From Lethocerus indicus (lineage: Eukaryota > Arthropoda > Insecta > Hemiptera > Belostomatidae), in the NCBI GenBank assembly GCA_019843655.1, contig JACDQD010000003.1, positions 8,744,925 through 8,808,924 on the forward strand: 64,000 bases of DNA. Reading direction: 5' to 3'. This document shows, one piece after another, positions 50,501 through 64,000 of the stretch. Below the pieces are notes generated by a model. The model was not told the DNA's origin, did no database searches, and worked only from the letters and a program-made list of their open reading frames with translations. The translations under genes were made by a program, and so were the position numbers. Every line of letters begins with the position of its first letter. Position 1 is the stretch's first letter.

Positions 50501-53134
50501 AGGCGACAAAGAACGTCGAGCTGGCCTAATCGTAAAATTTGAAATAATATTATATTAACCGCTATATTAAATTAATATAAAATAAAATTTAAAGTAGCGG
50601 ATAATAGAATATTTTGGTTTTTCGTTCAAGAATTGACTTAAGTTTTATTCGCCCTCTCGTAACATGTGATGGTGAGAAACAGAAACAAATTTAACCCCTA
50701 CATTAAAGCAAGCCTGCATTATATAGCTTTATCGAATACAACTAGGAACAACGCGAGTAAGGATTAAGTATAATTTTTTTAGCATGTACAGTTGTTAATA
50801 GATATCCGCCGATATCGGGGCTTTCTCGATATTATGCTTCATTACAGTATTCTGTGACCTTTAGAAACAATATAGTTATCGCCAAGCAAATTGCTAGAGA
50901 GACGGGCACGGTTGTTCGCCTAATCTAAGTAGTAATCGGCGTATTTAAAAACACCGTGAAAGGCAATGTTCTTTACGGCAAGTTCAAAACATTCTGCACG
51001 TTTAAAAATATGTTGTTGAGCCAAAAATAAATAACCTCCGCCGCAAGTTTTCCTTTTCACTTTCCCGGCCCGATTTGTGAAATTTTGCCAGCGGGGGCGA
51101 CGCGAAAATCGACCCCAGGGAATTCGACCACCGGAAGTTTCATCAGCCTCTTCGCTCCTGCCAATTGGCGTGTGGAGGAGAAGCGCTCGGTTATTTAAAA
51201 ACTTTTTACAGAAAATAATTCCCCGCCCGCGTCCTTTTTAAACATCGGTTGAACATCGACCTATACTAACGTTCGAGGAGGAGTTCTATTTTTAAAGGCT
51301 AACTCGCATTCAGAACTACAACTGCCGGTTCTTCGGCATCAAGAACGTCCTCGAAAGTGGGAGAGAACAATTTATATTTTTTGGAACAATTAAACGAGTC
51401 CCAATTAATAGAGAGTACCTTTATAAACTTATAAACCTTAAAATAGAATAATTAATTCCTTCTATATTTTCCTTCTATTTATTTTTGCGAGAGTGCCCCA
51501 CAAAACAACAATCCTGACAGTACTATTACTAATATTTAACATGCCAGTTAAATCAGCGAGGGTTGGGAATATCTTAATTCGTGATTTGAGCTTATGCTAG
51601 ATCCATTTTGGCTTCTCGTCGCTTTCAGTACAATTCTATCTGTAGATTGTTGCATATGAATGTCGGAAATGCAAATCATGAAATTTACATTTTATGTGAA
51701 TGATTTGTAAAATTAGATTAATTTGTGTTTGTATTCTGAACTTATTCCTGGAATTCATGAATTTCTAAATTTCATGTATTTTTGCTGATCAGCTTCTCGT
51801 GCTTCGTGTGTATTAATCAAACGTAAATAAGATGTTTACAAGCAAATTTGAAACGTTGCTTTATTTCCTGCACTCATTTCATTTGTGTATATATAAGTAC
51901 GTTGCTGAATCGACGCTGTTCGTTTCGTCTTACGAAGTGACTGACTGAAGCGTTATTTTTAACTCGCAGGTTGCATCGATACATTAAGAAAACAAACTGC
52001 AACATTGATAAAAATTGATCCAATTTCAACTGGACAGCGATAAAGTAAATACCGCACATCAAATAAAGATTGCAATTCGTAATGACACGAATTTCAGTTA
52101 ATTAATGAGCTCAAAAGATAAAGAAGTGTTGACCTCAATTTGAATGATCCCATATAAAGTTGTCATTTTGGAATAAATATTTGTATTAGGTAAGAAATAT
52201 ACAAATGCGGCTGTTATAATCTTCCTCTCAGTTATTTTTAATTGTCGTTGAATAAAAACTGATAACGATCTGGTGTTACATTACCTCTGCCTCTTGTGAA
52301 ATCTTCCATAAACCTGTCGGAATTATTACAGGAATAAATATTGTATGTTGGTATCGTGCTGAATTGCATAGCTCTTTCGTCTTGTGAAGTGACTTCATTG
52401 TTGTCACTTTTAACACCCAAACGATTCGTACACTAAACAAGAAACAATATTATAAAATTTAGTTGATCCGTTCATTTTATAATAAAATGTAATGATACTT
52501 ATATCTGGAAGTACTTTGGATTTATTATGGCATAAACACCACGGAATCAATTTATTCAAAAATAAATTAAAAAGATCATAAGTCTCGAGGTTTTCTGCCC
52601 CCACGTACTTATTTCACCTTATGCTAGACCAGTACCGGTAATGTTAAGTCAGTAGATGGGGGCATCCTGTCTGCACTGTCCCTATTTAATTACTGTTATA
52701 TTTGTTGAAATTCTGCAAAATATTCTACATTGGACATGTCTATACGTAAAATCTATGCTTGAGCTATACATACGGTTGATTGGCTGCAGCGACCCACATT
52801 TCCATATCCCGGGCCTGCTCCCATTCTGCAGCAGTGGGCATATCCACGACTGTTATTCACGGAGGCAACCCCATATCGCAAGCACGAGCTGCAGACTATA
52901 TTAGTGTTCCGAAGTGATATAACTTCAGAGCGGAGTTATCAATACAAACTAGCAACCGATAGACAACATTCTGCCGCCATATTGGACCCAATATTGAGAT
53001 TAACAAACATAGTACAGATATTAGAATAATTGTAAAAGAAATTAACTCGACTATAATAACTCTTATTTTACATATTGCATTATTACAAAACATGAGTTGA
53101 TTGTTATAAGCTTAACATATTTTCTAAAATTATC
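47530..53134. other. Non-coding region without a recognised gene
   Basis: No exon is supported here. A minus-strand open frame at 48673-48404 has two hydrophobic stretches (KTLLVAVLVTGLLVLAF and YVTILTFFSG) but no recognised family. A CpG-rich patch at 49.6-50.2 kb has long open frames on both strands that I attribute to base composition. Confidence 0.4.
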
Positions 53135-53144
53135 ATTTAAATAA

Positions 53145-53824
53145 ATACCGTAGATTTTGTGTGTTTGTGTCTCCTCTCGCTGCTTTGGTCTTTTGCTAGA
53201 CCGGTTTCGGCTGCTCGCCAGCGAACTTTGGATGTTTTTTGGGCATCCTCACTGCACTGTCACTGTCACTTGTACTGTCAGTCAGTTTATCGGTGCAAGT
53301 GACTCGACGAACAATTTTTGTGAAACTAGCGCCCCCTGAGGGTGATGCGGAAATGTACTTAACTAAAGTTCGTTGGGTGACTTGCACCGGTAAACTAGCG
53401 CCCCCTAAGGGTGGTGCGGAAATGTACTTAACTAAAGTTCGTAGGGTGCTCTTCCACCGATAAACTAGCGCCTACCTGAGGATGATGCGGAAATGTACTT
53501 AACTAAAGTTCGTTGGGTGACTTGCACCGGTAAACTAGCGCCCCCTGAGGGTGGTGCGGAAATGTACGTAACTAAAGTTCGTAGGGTGCGCTTCCACCGA
53601 TAAACTAGCGCCTACCTGAGTGTGGTGCGGAAATGTACTTAACTAAAGTTCGTGACAGTGACAGTGCAGTGAGAATGCCCAAAAAACATCCAAAGTGACT
53701 AGCACCGCTACTGAAGGTGGCGAACAGCCGAAATCGGTCTAGCACAAGACCAAACCAGCGAGAGGAGATAGAAACACACGAAATCTACGGTATTCTAACC
53801 ACTCGCAGACCACAAAAATGGTAT
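53145..53824 (+). mobile_element. Foldback-family repeat, copy F, most complete, with a 5-unit array
   Basis: The left arm runs from ATACCGTAGATTTTGTGTG through TTTTGCTAGACCGGTTTCGG to TCCTCACTGCACTGTCACTG. The array has units at about 53326, 53395, 53465, 53535 and 53605. The right arm runs from GACAGTGACAGTGCAGTGAG through GACCAAACCAGCGAGAGGAG to CTCGCAGACCACAAAAATGG and TAT. The arms are long, imperfect inverted repeats. Direct repeats ATTTAAAT lie at 53135-53142 and 53833-53840. Confidence 0.85.
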
Positions 53825-56044
53825 TATAAACTATTTAAATTAATATTTCTCGACCGCTTTAGGCTTTGAGTAGTGTTAAAGCCGTTGAATATAGCATCGC
53901 AATGAACTGCACACGTTGTTCAGAAGAAAAAGGAATTTATGGATATCGAGTTGTTTTTCAAATTCTCAAGTTTCGTAATATAATGATAGATTTTGTTTTT
54001 ATTTTGCCTTACTTTGTTGTGTTATTTTATTGTTGGTAGGCTCGTGAGACAGTTGATAATGGCCACCCTCACTGCTGTGTGCACACTTGAATTTTCGAGA
54101 GCCGTCGTCTGCACAACTCGAGATAATAAGGCGCGTTCCGACTGGAACCTGTCGGTATTCAACCGCGTCCTCATCTGAATGCGTTTCACTCACGATGAGC
54201 ACTTTCCCGGCTTCTCCAACTTCCGTCCCCGTTCACACTTTTCCACAGTGTTGCCTGTAGTGAAATGGGCCGGCTGTAAAAATAACCTGCCGATATAAGC
54301 GGTTTTATTGCTCATATATTTCCACCTTCGTCCTTCGATCGGAAGTGGCCAACTAAGAAGCGGAGCAGGTGTTAATTTATTTATTCCTTATATTAAAGCT
54401 GTCTAATAGCAATTCTCTAATTATTTCTTTGTTAGTAATGTCCTACGAAATAGCAAAAATTTAACTAATTAGGAATTAATTATAGGAAAGAGATAAAAAA
54501 GTTTTATGCCGTCGTCCAGAGCGTTTTTATATTTAAAAAATTGGTTGCTAATTGAAATGACTACCTAGAAATTATCAGCAATAGATGAGTAGCGGAACCA
54601 CTGCCTCCTTCCCTTATTGAATATTTCATTTCTAGCTTGAGAGTTAAAAACAACGTAAAAGTGAGAAAAAAATGTCGCGAATATTACATAAATAAATTTT
54701 GGGTACTTGCCTGTTGTGAATCACCTGGCGGGTAGTGAATCGGGTCCAACACCTTCTAGACCTATAGTTTGGCCGTTGCCCATTTGGCATTAATGTTTAT
54801 TGATGTTTATTCTGCTCTGCTCATGAAAAATTGTCGCACGTTATTTTTTGCTTAAGTCAATCTTACTTGTCGCCAGATTTCACCTTACAGTCTTCCCACC
54901 TTACTTTGATTCGAAAATTCGCTTTTGTTTTTATTACTACTGCAAATGAACACAAAACTCGTTGAACTTCAAAAATCTTATTCGGACATCCATTCTGATG
55001 ATATTTACTGTAAGGCTTGAGCCTTCAGGTTTCTGTTCTATCAATGTAACTTTCCCCATTAGTAAATCAATGTCTATATTTTGATCAATTTGTGTAAAAT
55101 TTAAATTTATTATGTTATAACTTTAATAATTCAACAGAAAATCATCTAATCGGGACTATTCGATGGTCACTGAGCTAGGCATCGGCTTGACTATCAACTG
55201 CAAGCGAGAGTGTGAAAATTAACCGCGGTTTAAATCTTTTTGCAATTGGCGAACGAGCGGAAAAACCTGACCTTGTGAAAGAGTAATACAAACGACAGAC
55301 TCAGCTCTTGAACACGTGCTGCAAATTACCCAGCTGATCACTTTTCAGCGTCCGGTTTATCGACCTTATTACAGTTTTATCGGCGTAAAGTTTCGAATTT
55401 CGCCCTCCGTACCAATTAGAATTGAACGATCAGTCAAAAATGGAAATCCTAGCCCATCTTTGGATTGGTTTTTTTTTCATAAAAATTAAAATAGTTCCAT
55501 TGTTCAATGTTCAATGATTCTGAACTAATTAGGCCACTTCAAAAATTATGAAACCGTGGAATATGTAGCGGAAGTTCAAAACCCTTATAAAGCTGTAAAA
55601 CTAAATGAGTGACCCTCAAAGCTCTATCTCTGTGTGTCTATTGATTATCATAAATTAAATCTTTTCCCTGGATATAGAAATAGTATTAGATACTGTACTG
55701 GTCGAAAATGTTCGAAACATTGATTTTTATTGAGACTTGGGAATTTTATTCAGTTACGAATAAATTCCAGGGAGGCTGAACTTCCAACGAAGACCGAACA
55801 AATTGGAATGATAAATTCCTATAATTTATATCATTTTCACACCGTTCTATACATATTCTGTGTATGAGGTATTTGTTAATTGGATCACTGATCAACTCAC
55901 TGATTTACTCTTATGCTCGGCCGTAATCGGCTTCTCGGCACGCTCAGTAGCGTTAGTAAATTAGTGGAGGTGCTTATTACTTATTAGCATTATAGCTACC
56001 GATTGAGTGTTTTTTAAATGTATCTTGGATCTATTAAGAAATGA

Positions 56045-56130
56045 GAAATCAGTGGCTCAAGAGTAAGATCAGGACCGACTGAGGTTTTATAGGACGCTGC
56101 TTCGATTCCGGCTCATGGCCTTACTTCGTC
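56045..56130 (+). mobile_element. Possible tRNA-derived SINE head
   Basis: GTGGCTCAAGAG at about 56053 resembles an A box and CTTCGATTCCGG at about 56100 resembles a B box, at tRNA-promoter spacing. No acceptor stem is visible, so it is not a functional tRNA. The assignment rests on these two short motifs only. Confidence 0.3.
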
Positions 56131-57099
56131 TGGATACGATTATGGAATACAGAATTCTTCATGCCCCACCACGACCACGCAAAGTGTATCCGGTCGGTAA
56201 ATCCTTCACACTTGAAGGGATTTCATGTTCTACACGAAATTCTCCCTGAACTGAACTTGTTTTCCGAAGGAAGGATTAACGCAAATTGAAATAATTTTGT
56301 AGAAGTCGTTTGCTAATTCTCCTGAAAATATTCCCAAAACTGTTCAGTACGCTCGGTTCAGTTATTTGGACAAAATTTGTTGAATAGCCCAATAGCTGGC
56401 GCATCTAATTAGTAGGGGCCATATAAACAATAGGTGGTTGAATGTATGTAGCAGACTGTTCGAAGTAGGCAAATGAGACGCCATTGTTCGCGCCCCGATA
56501 TCGCCGCTCAGAACAATCCGTCAGTGTTCAACTAACAACAATAAATGCAACAATAGACAATAGACTTGGCGGATCTGTCGCCGATACCAGTTCCGGGAAT
56601 AGTCTATTTTTCAACCTAATCATCCGGCCGGCCTTCATAATGCGCCCGTTTTCAACTTCACAAACGATAACGAGTTTCATCTCACCCATTGCCGAGTATG
56701 AAAATACACCGGCAATAAGTCGGGTCCCTCACAATGGTTTCGGGCTCGGGGAGTTCCAGTGAACACTTATTTTGAGTGAGCAGCAAATTCTAAATTTACA
56801 ACTGGAAATTTAAAAATAAGGAGTTCCATTCGCTACTGATGGGATTATTGGCCGCGGGGTAGATTGAACCGACGTCAAACCAGGTTTTCCCTAACGAGAA
56901 GACACGCGGATTCAGTCATCAGAAAGTCCTGAGAAGGACACCTCCAAACGCCAACAAGGCTGGTTGAGGATCTAATAAAGGTCTTCTAAGGGGTTCTGTT
57001 GTGAAAGCTTTGCTCTCAATACTCCCTGGCGACTGGTTCCTTAACCTTAAATTCTGAACTAATTCGATTCGCGGAATATTGCCCTATAGAGCAGGTTGC

Positions 57100-57290
57100 T
57101 CTGATAAGCCACCGTACTATTATCAGGGAGGGTGATAAAATCTATATAATATTTGTCAAATGGCAAAGGTAGTGAATTTAGTGTACCCTCAAGTACCGTA
57201 ATAAACATATCTTTAATTACAATTATGCTTTCTCATTGATGTGAACCCCCCGAGCAAGGCCGGGTACTTCAGCTAGTCCTCGAATAAACA
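57100..57290 (+). mobile_element. Possible 3' tail of an RTE-type non-LTR retrotransposon
   Basis: CCCCGAGCAAGGCCGGGTAC followed by TTCAGCTAGT at about 57247-57277 resembles the GC-rich hairpin plus AGCTAGT ending found at the 3' termini of many insect RTE-clade LINEs. It is recognised by general pattern, not by comparison with a library. No reverse-transcriptase sequence is visible upstream, so at most a short 5'-truncated fragment is present. Confidence 0.35.
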
Positions 57291-60200
57291 ATTCCACAAT
57301 TATACGTAACTAAGGATAAACGACAAATAGAATAATGTCCATATTCAAGTAGCAAATATCGAATACTATACTAATAATACTATGGACATATTTGTTCCGT
57401 ACATGAATCATCGGACCGATTTTAAAGTTGACGAGTTTTTAAAAGTTAACATACATTTATTTGGCATAATAAACACTTTTTATGCTGCATGAAAAATAAT
57501 TCTCTGATTCAGAATGTAGAGTTTATGTGCTTAACGGCGAAATTCTTCAGTAGTTAGTTTAGGATACCTGCGGAGGGAAGAGCGGGCAGTTCATTTGCTC
57601 GACCTCAGATGACTCGCCAGTCAAGGTTACATAACTGTCCAGCCGCATTACCTCGCCAAATAGAAATTTTCGATTAGCGAACGATATAAACTCCTTTCCG
57701 TACTCCGATGGTACAGTGCCATCAACCATTGAAATTCAGAATGTCGTTACTTCATTACGCATAGTGTAATCAATCTTAATAATTTTGAATTTAGATCCCT
57801 CGATTTCTGACGTTCCAACGATTTCCTAAATTGGTTATAAATATTTATAAATAAAATTATCAAGTATCTGCCTTAAACGAAAATGGTGTTCGGACTTGTC
57901 TTACCGCAAGGTCACCGGTTAATATGTGGGCGCCATTTCCACGCTTCCAACTTGCTGGAAAGCTGTATTTTATCTAAGAAATTTTGTTCTCCGTTCTGAT
58001 CGGGCTGGCACCGTACCATTAATATGCGAGTACTACTTTTATTAATATGTGTAAAAATTTGAATCGTATTCTGTACTGCATAGATAATTAAATGTGTCTG
58101 CCGGGGATAAATGTGGCTCGACTCATGGGCGTGGTTATCAAAAGTATTTATGAAAAAAAAGGAAATAGTCTAATCTATCTACTCGAGAGTCCCGGTCTAG
58201 ATACCTGTTCCCCACCCACACCCCCCACTAGGGCCTAGATAAGGTTATCAATTTCAGTTTTTCCCAGCTATTTTATCACGAAAGTCTGGAGTTTCGGGCG
58301 GGCCGTTGACATATAATGTATCCGGCCTTCACCGAAAACTGAATTCAGGTTGTCCGACCTTGCCGTCCCGGACCTTAGCCACTGAACACCTCTCACGCAC
58401 AGTAGATTTACTTCGACTTCATTTCCACCTTCAATAGTTAACATTACTTCAACTTCCAAATTAAAACATTCTAGTGTAAGTCTAAATAGACAAATGAAGA
58501 GAGAAAATTGTACGAGTGATTGTATCTATAGCCGAATGAAATTGGATCCTGAAGGAAGGAAAGCACATAAGGAAACATTTCGCGAATCACTTTTATAAAG
58601 GAAAACTGTCGGGATATTTATATCCGCCTGATGATATACATGAATAATATTCTCAACATATTAAATCTTTTTTCCTTTACGATTGTGCAACCATAGTATC
58701 ATTTATTTAGAGTTATAATTGGCCTGCACAAGATGAAAGGAAGTAATATCGGAATAATATGAACTATAATATTTTAGCTTATTATTTTGGGCACAATCTA
58801 TTTGATTAGACCTTCGGAGGGCCGAAGTATATATATATAAGAACGGATATTAGTTCTTGAGAATATACATTTACAGGAGAAGAACCCCTATTTAAAATCT
58901 GTAGTAGGGCAACCTATTTATAGAGCGTGCACCATTTCTGCAACCGCTCGCCGCATGGCCTTGCCACTTTCACGGGCATTTTTAAACACGATTTTTGATA
59001 AGTCACTTCCAGCATACCGCCGTCTCTGAGATAAAACACAGTTTGATAAATGTGGCGTTATGACAAAGTGACCGATTCAAAGGCATTCTTTAATGGGGAA
59101 CGGAACGCCCGTCTTTAAAGGTGAGAAATGTCAAATAAAATCTTCACGCCATTTCAAATAATTTAGCAGCTGTTTGTATAGAAAGAAATTATGGGGAATT
59201 GAATCGACGCGCTTGTCCAGATATCTCTATACTGTACAGAACGCAACTTACACCTGACAATGTCGCATTTTAGACGCATAAGGTAATTAGTGTAATATTT
59301 GGGCATATTATCCAGACTGGGGCATAGCGTTAACTTCTCCTTACACGGCTGTAATGGGACAACCCTGTTCGGACAAGTCGGCCAAATTGATTACCACCAG
59401 AAGTGTAAGACGTTTAATGACCGTTCAGTCGCAAAAAAAATCAATTTACATCGATCCTTGCTTAAGTTTAACGACTTGTGATTTTCAAAGGTTTGCCCGC
59501 TTTTAATTGAATAACCGCCGTCTATGTTTTATTTAATTATACACTGGTGGAGGACGATAAAAATTGGAGTCGACGGCGGGCACTTAAATTGGCCACCCAG
59601 ACGACAGGGACTTTGACTGACGACTTCCTTCACTGAAGAGTCCAATTACAAGGGCTTTGTTGACAGAACTGTTTATAAACGAAGATGGATTAAAAATTTA
59701 AAAAAGGTCAAGCAACGATAAGCCGACAGCCGTAAAAAAACATTATAATGACTACATTCTTCTAACGTCAAAAAATAAGTCATTAATTTTTTGAAAATCA
59801 ATGACTAAAACCTCATTACGAGTGGAATAAAGATTATTGCGAAATCTTTTCATAATCTACGACTCCATTAAACTACAAATGTAACCCCTTACTCTGCTAT
59901 GAATGTTGATTGGAATTATCCTAACATTTTTCAGAGCTTTTCCAAGCCCATCCAATAAATAGAAGTGTACACATAATGATAATACAATTTATTATATAAG
60001 TTCTGATTATTATAAGTAATATTTGTTAAATGTTAGTTCACCAAAGCCAGAAAGCATTCCCGCTTGCAGGCTTGTTTCTTGCTGCAGGGCTCCAGGAATT
60101 GGTATTCAATCGAGCGCAGTTCCGGCACAGGCACCAAGCTATTTAGAGCCAGTTAGAGAAAACCACAATAAGTATAGATTTGGTTTGGTATTGCGATACT

Positions 60201-63200
60201 CACGGGGTATAAGGCTCGTAAGAATGCTTAGGCGACTAAACCGAAATGTAAAATTGTCTATGCTTCATCGTTAGTTATTTAACAAAGCTTATTAGGAGAG
60301 AAGGGCGCGAGTAGGAAAAATTATTGGCTTTAGAAAAGAATACAATATGAAGAACATAATATGACTATTGGTAAAGTGATTTACCACTAAAAAACTTGAG
60401 AAAAATGTTAATCCATGTCCTATTGCCAATATCATAGCAAGTCTCTTGCCCCTCGCGGCTTGGTTAGAAAAGTCAGTTAATTTGATGTAATTGGTTTACC
60501 CTGAAGAGAAATTTAATCGCTCCGTAGCACAATTAGCGGACAGGTATAAATGTGAAAATGATGCAACAGCGAACTGGAGCAAGATCGAAACGACAGAGGC
60601 GATATTAACGCATAGATGTTAAAAATGTAAGAAAACCTATTGGAACAGTTATGTGTCAACCTGGCTGTCAGGCGCATAGTCATATTTCTATGAAAAGTTA
60701 AGAATATTTCATTAAATGCTGCTTAAGTTTAAAGCAGCTGCTTATAGGGAAGTATGAAGGTGGAAATATTAAATAGAATTAATTATTCAACAGTTTGAAG
60801 ATATTAAAATTCAAATTTAATATGGTTTTTTATTTTAGAAATGCGAACGTTTCCTAATGTATAATGGATATTGTAAAAATAATTCTCTTATGTGATTTTA
60901 TATAAATGTAGTAGTAAACTTATTGTAAAAATTAATAGTTACTCATGTATAGTAAATTAAATTAATTACGTTAATTTAGTAAATAATCTCTAGTAAACTT
61001 CAAATTAAAATAATTCTTTGCTTGTTCCCATTGATACGAAAATTATTATTATACTAAGTTTAAATTTGTTAAATGTACGCGTTACACTTAAAATATGTGT
61101 TTATTCGTCATTTATTGACAATTAATGTCTTAAATCTCAGTTTTGAATTAATTTACATTGCATACTGCGTGAAGCTCTTAAAAGAGAAAAAACTGGTTCT
61201 ATGTTGTTGACATTGAAAAGCTCGACTGGGGGATAATGAGTTATCGAAGAAACATGGTCCATTTCGCCTGAAAATGGTGAACCTTCCAGTGAACTGATAT
61301 TCGCGAAAGTATTAATATACATATCACATACCATATCATCGACTGAGCCTCCAGGAATTCCCAGTTATCGAAGGTCATTCATTAGTTCCGTATTTCCCCC
61401 GAGAACTAAAAATTGCCTTTAATGAAAAAAAAAGGAAATTGAAATAAATGTTACTGACAATTGTGTCTTTGCGAAGGTCGCTCATTTATTCCTTCCTACT
61501 TGCCGATCTACTTTCAACAGGTCGAACTGCCTTTCTCCAATGACGGAGTTCTGTGGAGGTGGAATCCTGACGTAAAAAGCACAAATAATTGGTGACCGAA
61601 TAATTCGTGCCAAGGATGGGTAATAGTTTGTAATAATTCACGGTGAAAGGATTGAGAATTGCGGGACATTTCTATTAAGATTCACGAAGACAATCAGGGG
61701 CCATATGGCCGTAGTAACATCGCCTGTACGAATTTCATCTTAGAACACTTATTCGGTCCTAACCTTGACACGGTTTTGGCTTCGCCCCAGTAATTGTCCC
61801 TGCTGTACGTTGCTGTCACTGTATATATTTATACATACTGAAAATGAGATACCTTATTAATTGTTAAATTAATCTACGATCGATGTATTATTATACTATG
61901 TAGACTTTGTTCTGACAGGCAAGTTTACGGTGCAGACATTCATCACCATATTACTAACCTACTTACTATGCTAAGAAGCCAAAACCGGTCTTGCCTAAGT
62001 CCAGATTGGTGGGATGTGAAAATCAGACGGGTGATGAAGAAATTTGATACCCGGGGACTGTAATCCGTCTCAGAAATCTTCTTCGCCCTGTTGTAAATTC
62101 GATCATTATGTCGGACGGCCTTTTGTTAAGCTCTTACTTAATACGTCCCCGCTATTTATATTCAGGCTTTACAGCTGGGGGTCCCGCTTTCTTCTCCGGT
62201 CGTCATCCTTTGAGTCCGCCTCCTGTATAATAGTAATGCGCGCTTTCATGTCTGGCATTTATTATCGTCCCCGGCGAAGTGCATTGACTGTTGCAGCCGG
62301 GGTGTGTGCGGCATGTGAGGGGTCTGTTGAGGTCAGAGTCTCCGTGGACCCGGTCACGTCCGCCAGCCACCACCGGCTCCCTGTACACCCTTCACTCCCC
62401 CTCATCCCCCGCTCTACATGTGATACCAGCTTGTATGCATACCTTGCCTCGCCACTGGAACACCCGCTTTCCGCACAGAGACCAACTTTCCCGATTCCGT
62501 CCGGTATTCTATTCTGGGCCCAAGTACCTCCCCCCCCCTACCTAAAAGTAACTGGTGAAAGGGTCCACCGACCCCACGGCCCCACATTAACAACACCCAT
62601 CGTACAGAATTAAAATTACACACCAAAAACAATAAACCATTAACAATACTCATCTCAAGGCTATAACCCCCCTGAGGGGCCCATATGAACACTGCGTTAT
62701 GATGCGGCGTTATGAGCACATCGGTTCTTCCAAAAAATCGTACTATTATTTCTGGTTAAACGAACTGAAATCTGAAGTTACTATACTTAATTGCTGCGAT
62801 CCGAGGTGACGGGTTCACGCCTGTCCGGTGTATGGGACCCCCGTGCTCGATAGCGGATTGAGGCCTCGGGCACACCTTTTACTTTAACTGCAAATATAAA
62901 TTACTTTTCATTTTATGTTAATAACCAGCCATCCGTGTTAATCTTAGTCTTAACACTTTCAATAAAAATGAAAGCGCCTTTGGTAAAATGTCAACTGGCC
63001 CGCATAATTCCGTAAACGTATCGGGTATTCCCTTGGGGGTCCGTTTAGAATATCTTACTGTCATCACTTCGGATTTTCTCTCTTGACTCACCTGCATGGT
63101 CATGACCAATTTAATTTTTTTATATGAATTACGTAAATTATCCATGTATAGAGGCGAAAACATATGTCGCGGGATTGGAAATTTGGACAGTAATTTCTTT

Positions 63201-63540
63201 ATTACATACTACTAGCTTCAACATAAAGACGGCGGTGAATTTGGGATACCAGCGATCCTCAATAGTTCAGCCCGCTGATACAAAAGCTTATCTGTCAGCG
63301 CATTTCAAACAGGGCGAATTGCAGATAGGCACGTACCGCATTGTTTTAATCAGCCTTCATTTTGTAAATAATCCGCCTATGTATCTATGTATGTCCTATC
63401 GGGCGAGACGATAGCCCCTACATATTTGCACGATTAGGCACCTATAGTGAAGCCGATTGAAAACTGAAAAGGATAAAACAAAAGAGCGCGTGCAGATTAA
63501 TCCCGCTACTGTCTAATTCAGTTCACATTGAAAGGCTTTA
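57291..63540. other. Non-coding region without a recognised gene
   Basis: I find no exon, RNA gene or clear transposon here. The longest open frame in the window's right half (62044-62613, plus, 189 codons) lies in CpG-rich sequence. Its translation shows no domain, and the overlapping minus strand is also open. Confidence 0.4.
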
Positions 63541-63552
63541 CTTAAAAAACAA

Positions 63553-63553
<1 letters not shown>

Positions 63554-63599
<46 letters not shown>
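63554..63599. repeat. (TA)n microsatellite
   Basis: This is an uninterrupted TA dinucleotide run ending in GTGTGTAAG. Confidence 0.97.
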
Positions 63600-63604
<5 letters not shown>

Positions 63605-64000
63605 AAGTTTGCTTTAGAGTCTAAAGTTTAGACAATGCTTTAAACAGTGTTGTTTTATGCAAGTAACAACACATCTGTTCAATAGAGTTTGTTTCTTCCT
63701 GTATCTGCTATTTGCGACTGTTTCTGGCAAAATCTCAGCCAAAGAAATATAAAAAATATTCGAGTAAACTTTGCAACACACCCAGAGGCAAACTAAGATC
63801 AGAAATAACCGTCCTGAAGAATGACTTGTTTCGGAGGGAATCAGAGAGAAATGGCTACTTCCCCATCCTCCAACATTATATCCTAATATATTCATCTATT
63901 GAAATTATTAATCGATGGAAAATTGTCACGCTGTTTGCCTATAAAATCGATTGCAACTTTAACTATCGAGACGATTGTGGGACGCTCATGCCCATTTCAA

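Noticed and set aside
62044..62613. 189-codon plus-strand open frame, the longest in the window
   Set aside because: It lies in CpG-rich sequence where the opposite strand and other frames are also open. The translation is Ser/Pro-rich with no domain, and there are no splice or promoter signs.

Overview
The window is nuclear DNA from an animal, almost certainly an insect. It has spliced genes with GT-AG introns, tRNA-derived SINEs, microsatellites and long stretches of repeat-rich non-coding DNA. The first ~14.9 kb are AT-rich and strikingly poor in CpG, while the remainder is CpG-rich. That contrast is what gene-body DNA methylation leaves over housekeeping genes in many hemimetabolous insects, so I lean towards that group, but the species cannot be named from the sequence alone.

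Layout. (1) 105-177 (+): the last coding exon of glyceraldehyde-3-phosphate dehydrogenase, with a poly(A) signal at 276. (2) 1855-12728 (+): a complete 21-coding-exon CAND1 gene. Every splice junction keeps phase, and the spliced product is 1233 residues. Two of its introns carry tRNA-derived SINE copies. (3) 14.78-15.87 kb: two directly repeated copies of a dispersed element, each with a CTCF-like motif. (4) 17556-29072 (-): a TMEM205/DUF4149-family membrane-protein gene of four coding exons. Its ~10 kb first intron holds a 12-unit ~70-bp tandem array. Its first coding exon reads in the wrong frame by one base. (5) 29.3-64 kb: no gene I can recognise. It contains five further members of a foldback repeat family, a degenerate minisatellite, a 108-bp duplicated segment, microsatellites, a possible RTE-type LINE tail and one isolated exon-like segment.

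The housekeeping genes are functionally unrelated: GAPDH is glycolytic, CAND1 exchanges substrate adaptors on cullin-RING ligases, and TMEM205 is a poorly understood membrane protein. The most unusual feature is the foldback family (20.1, 35.9, 37.6, 39.4, 47.3 and 53.1 kb). In five of the six copies one end is fixed at ATACCTG/CAGGTAT and the other end is variable. The arms are inverted repeats, and three copies have an array of 69-71-bp units inside. At least two copies are flanked by 14-16-bp direct repeats, which looks more like target-primed retroposition than cut-and-paste transposition. Many array units contain a GCGCCCCCTG core resembling a CTCF site.
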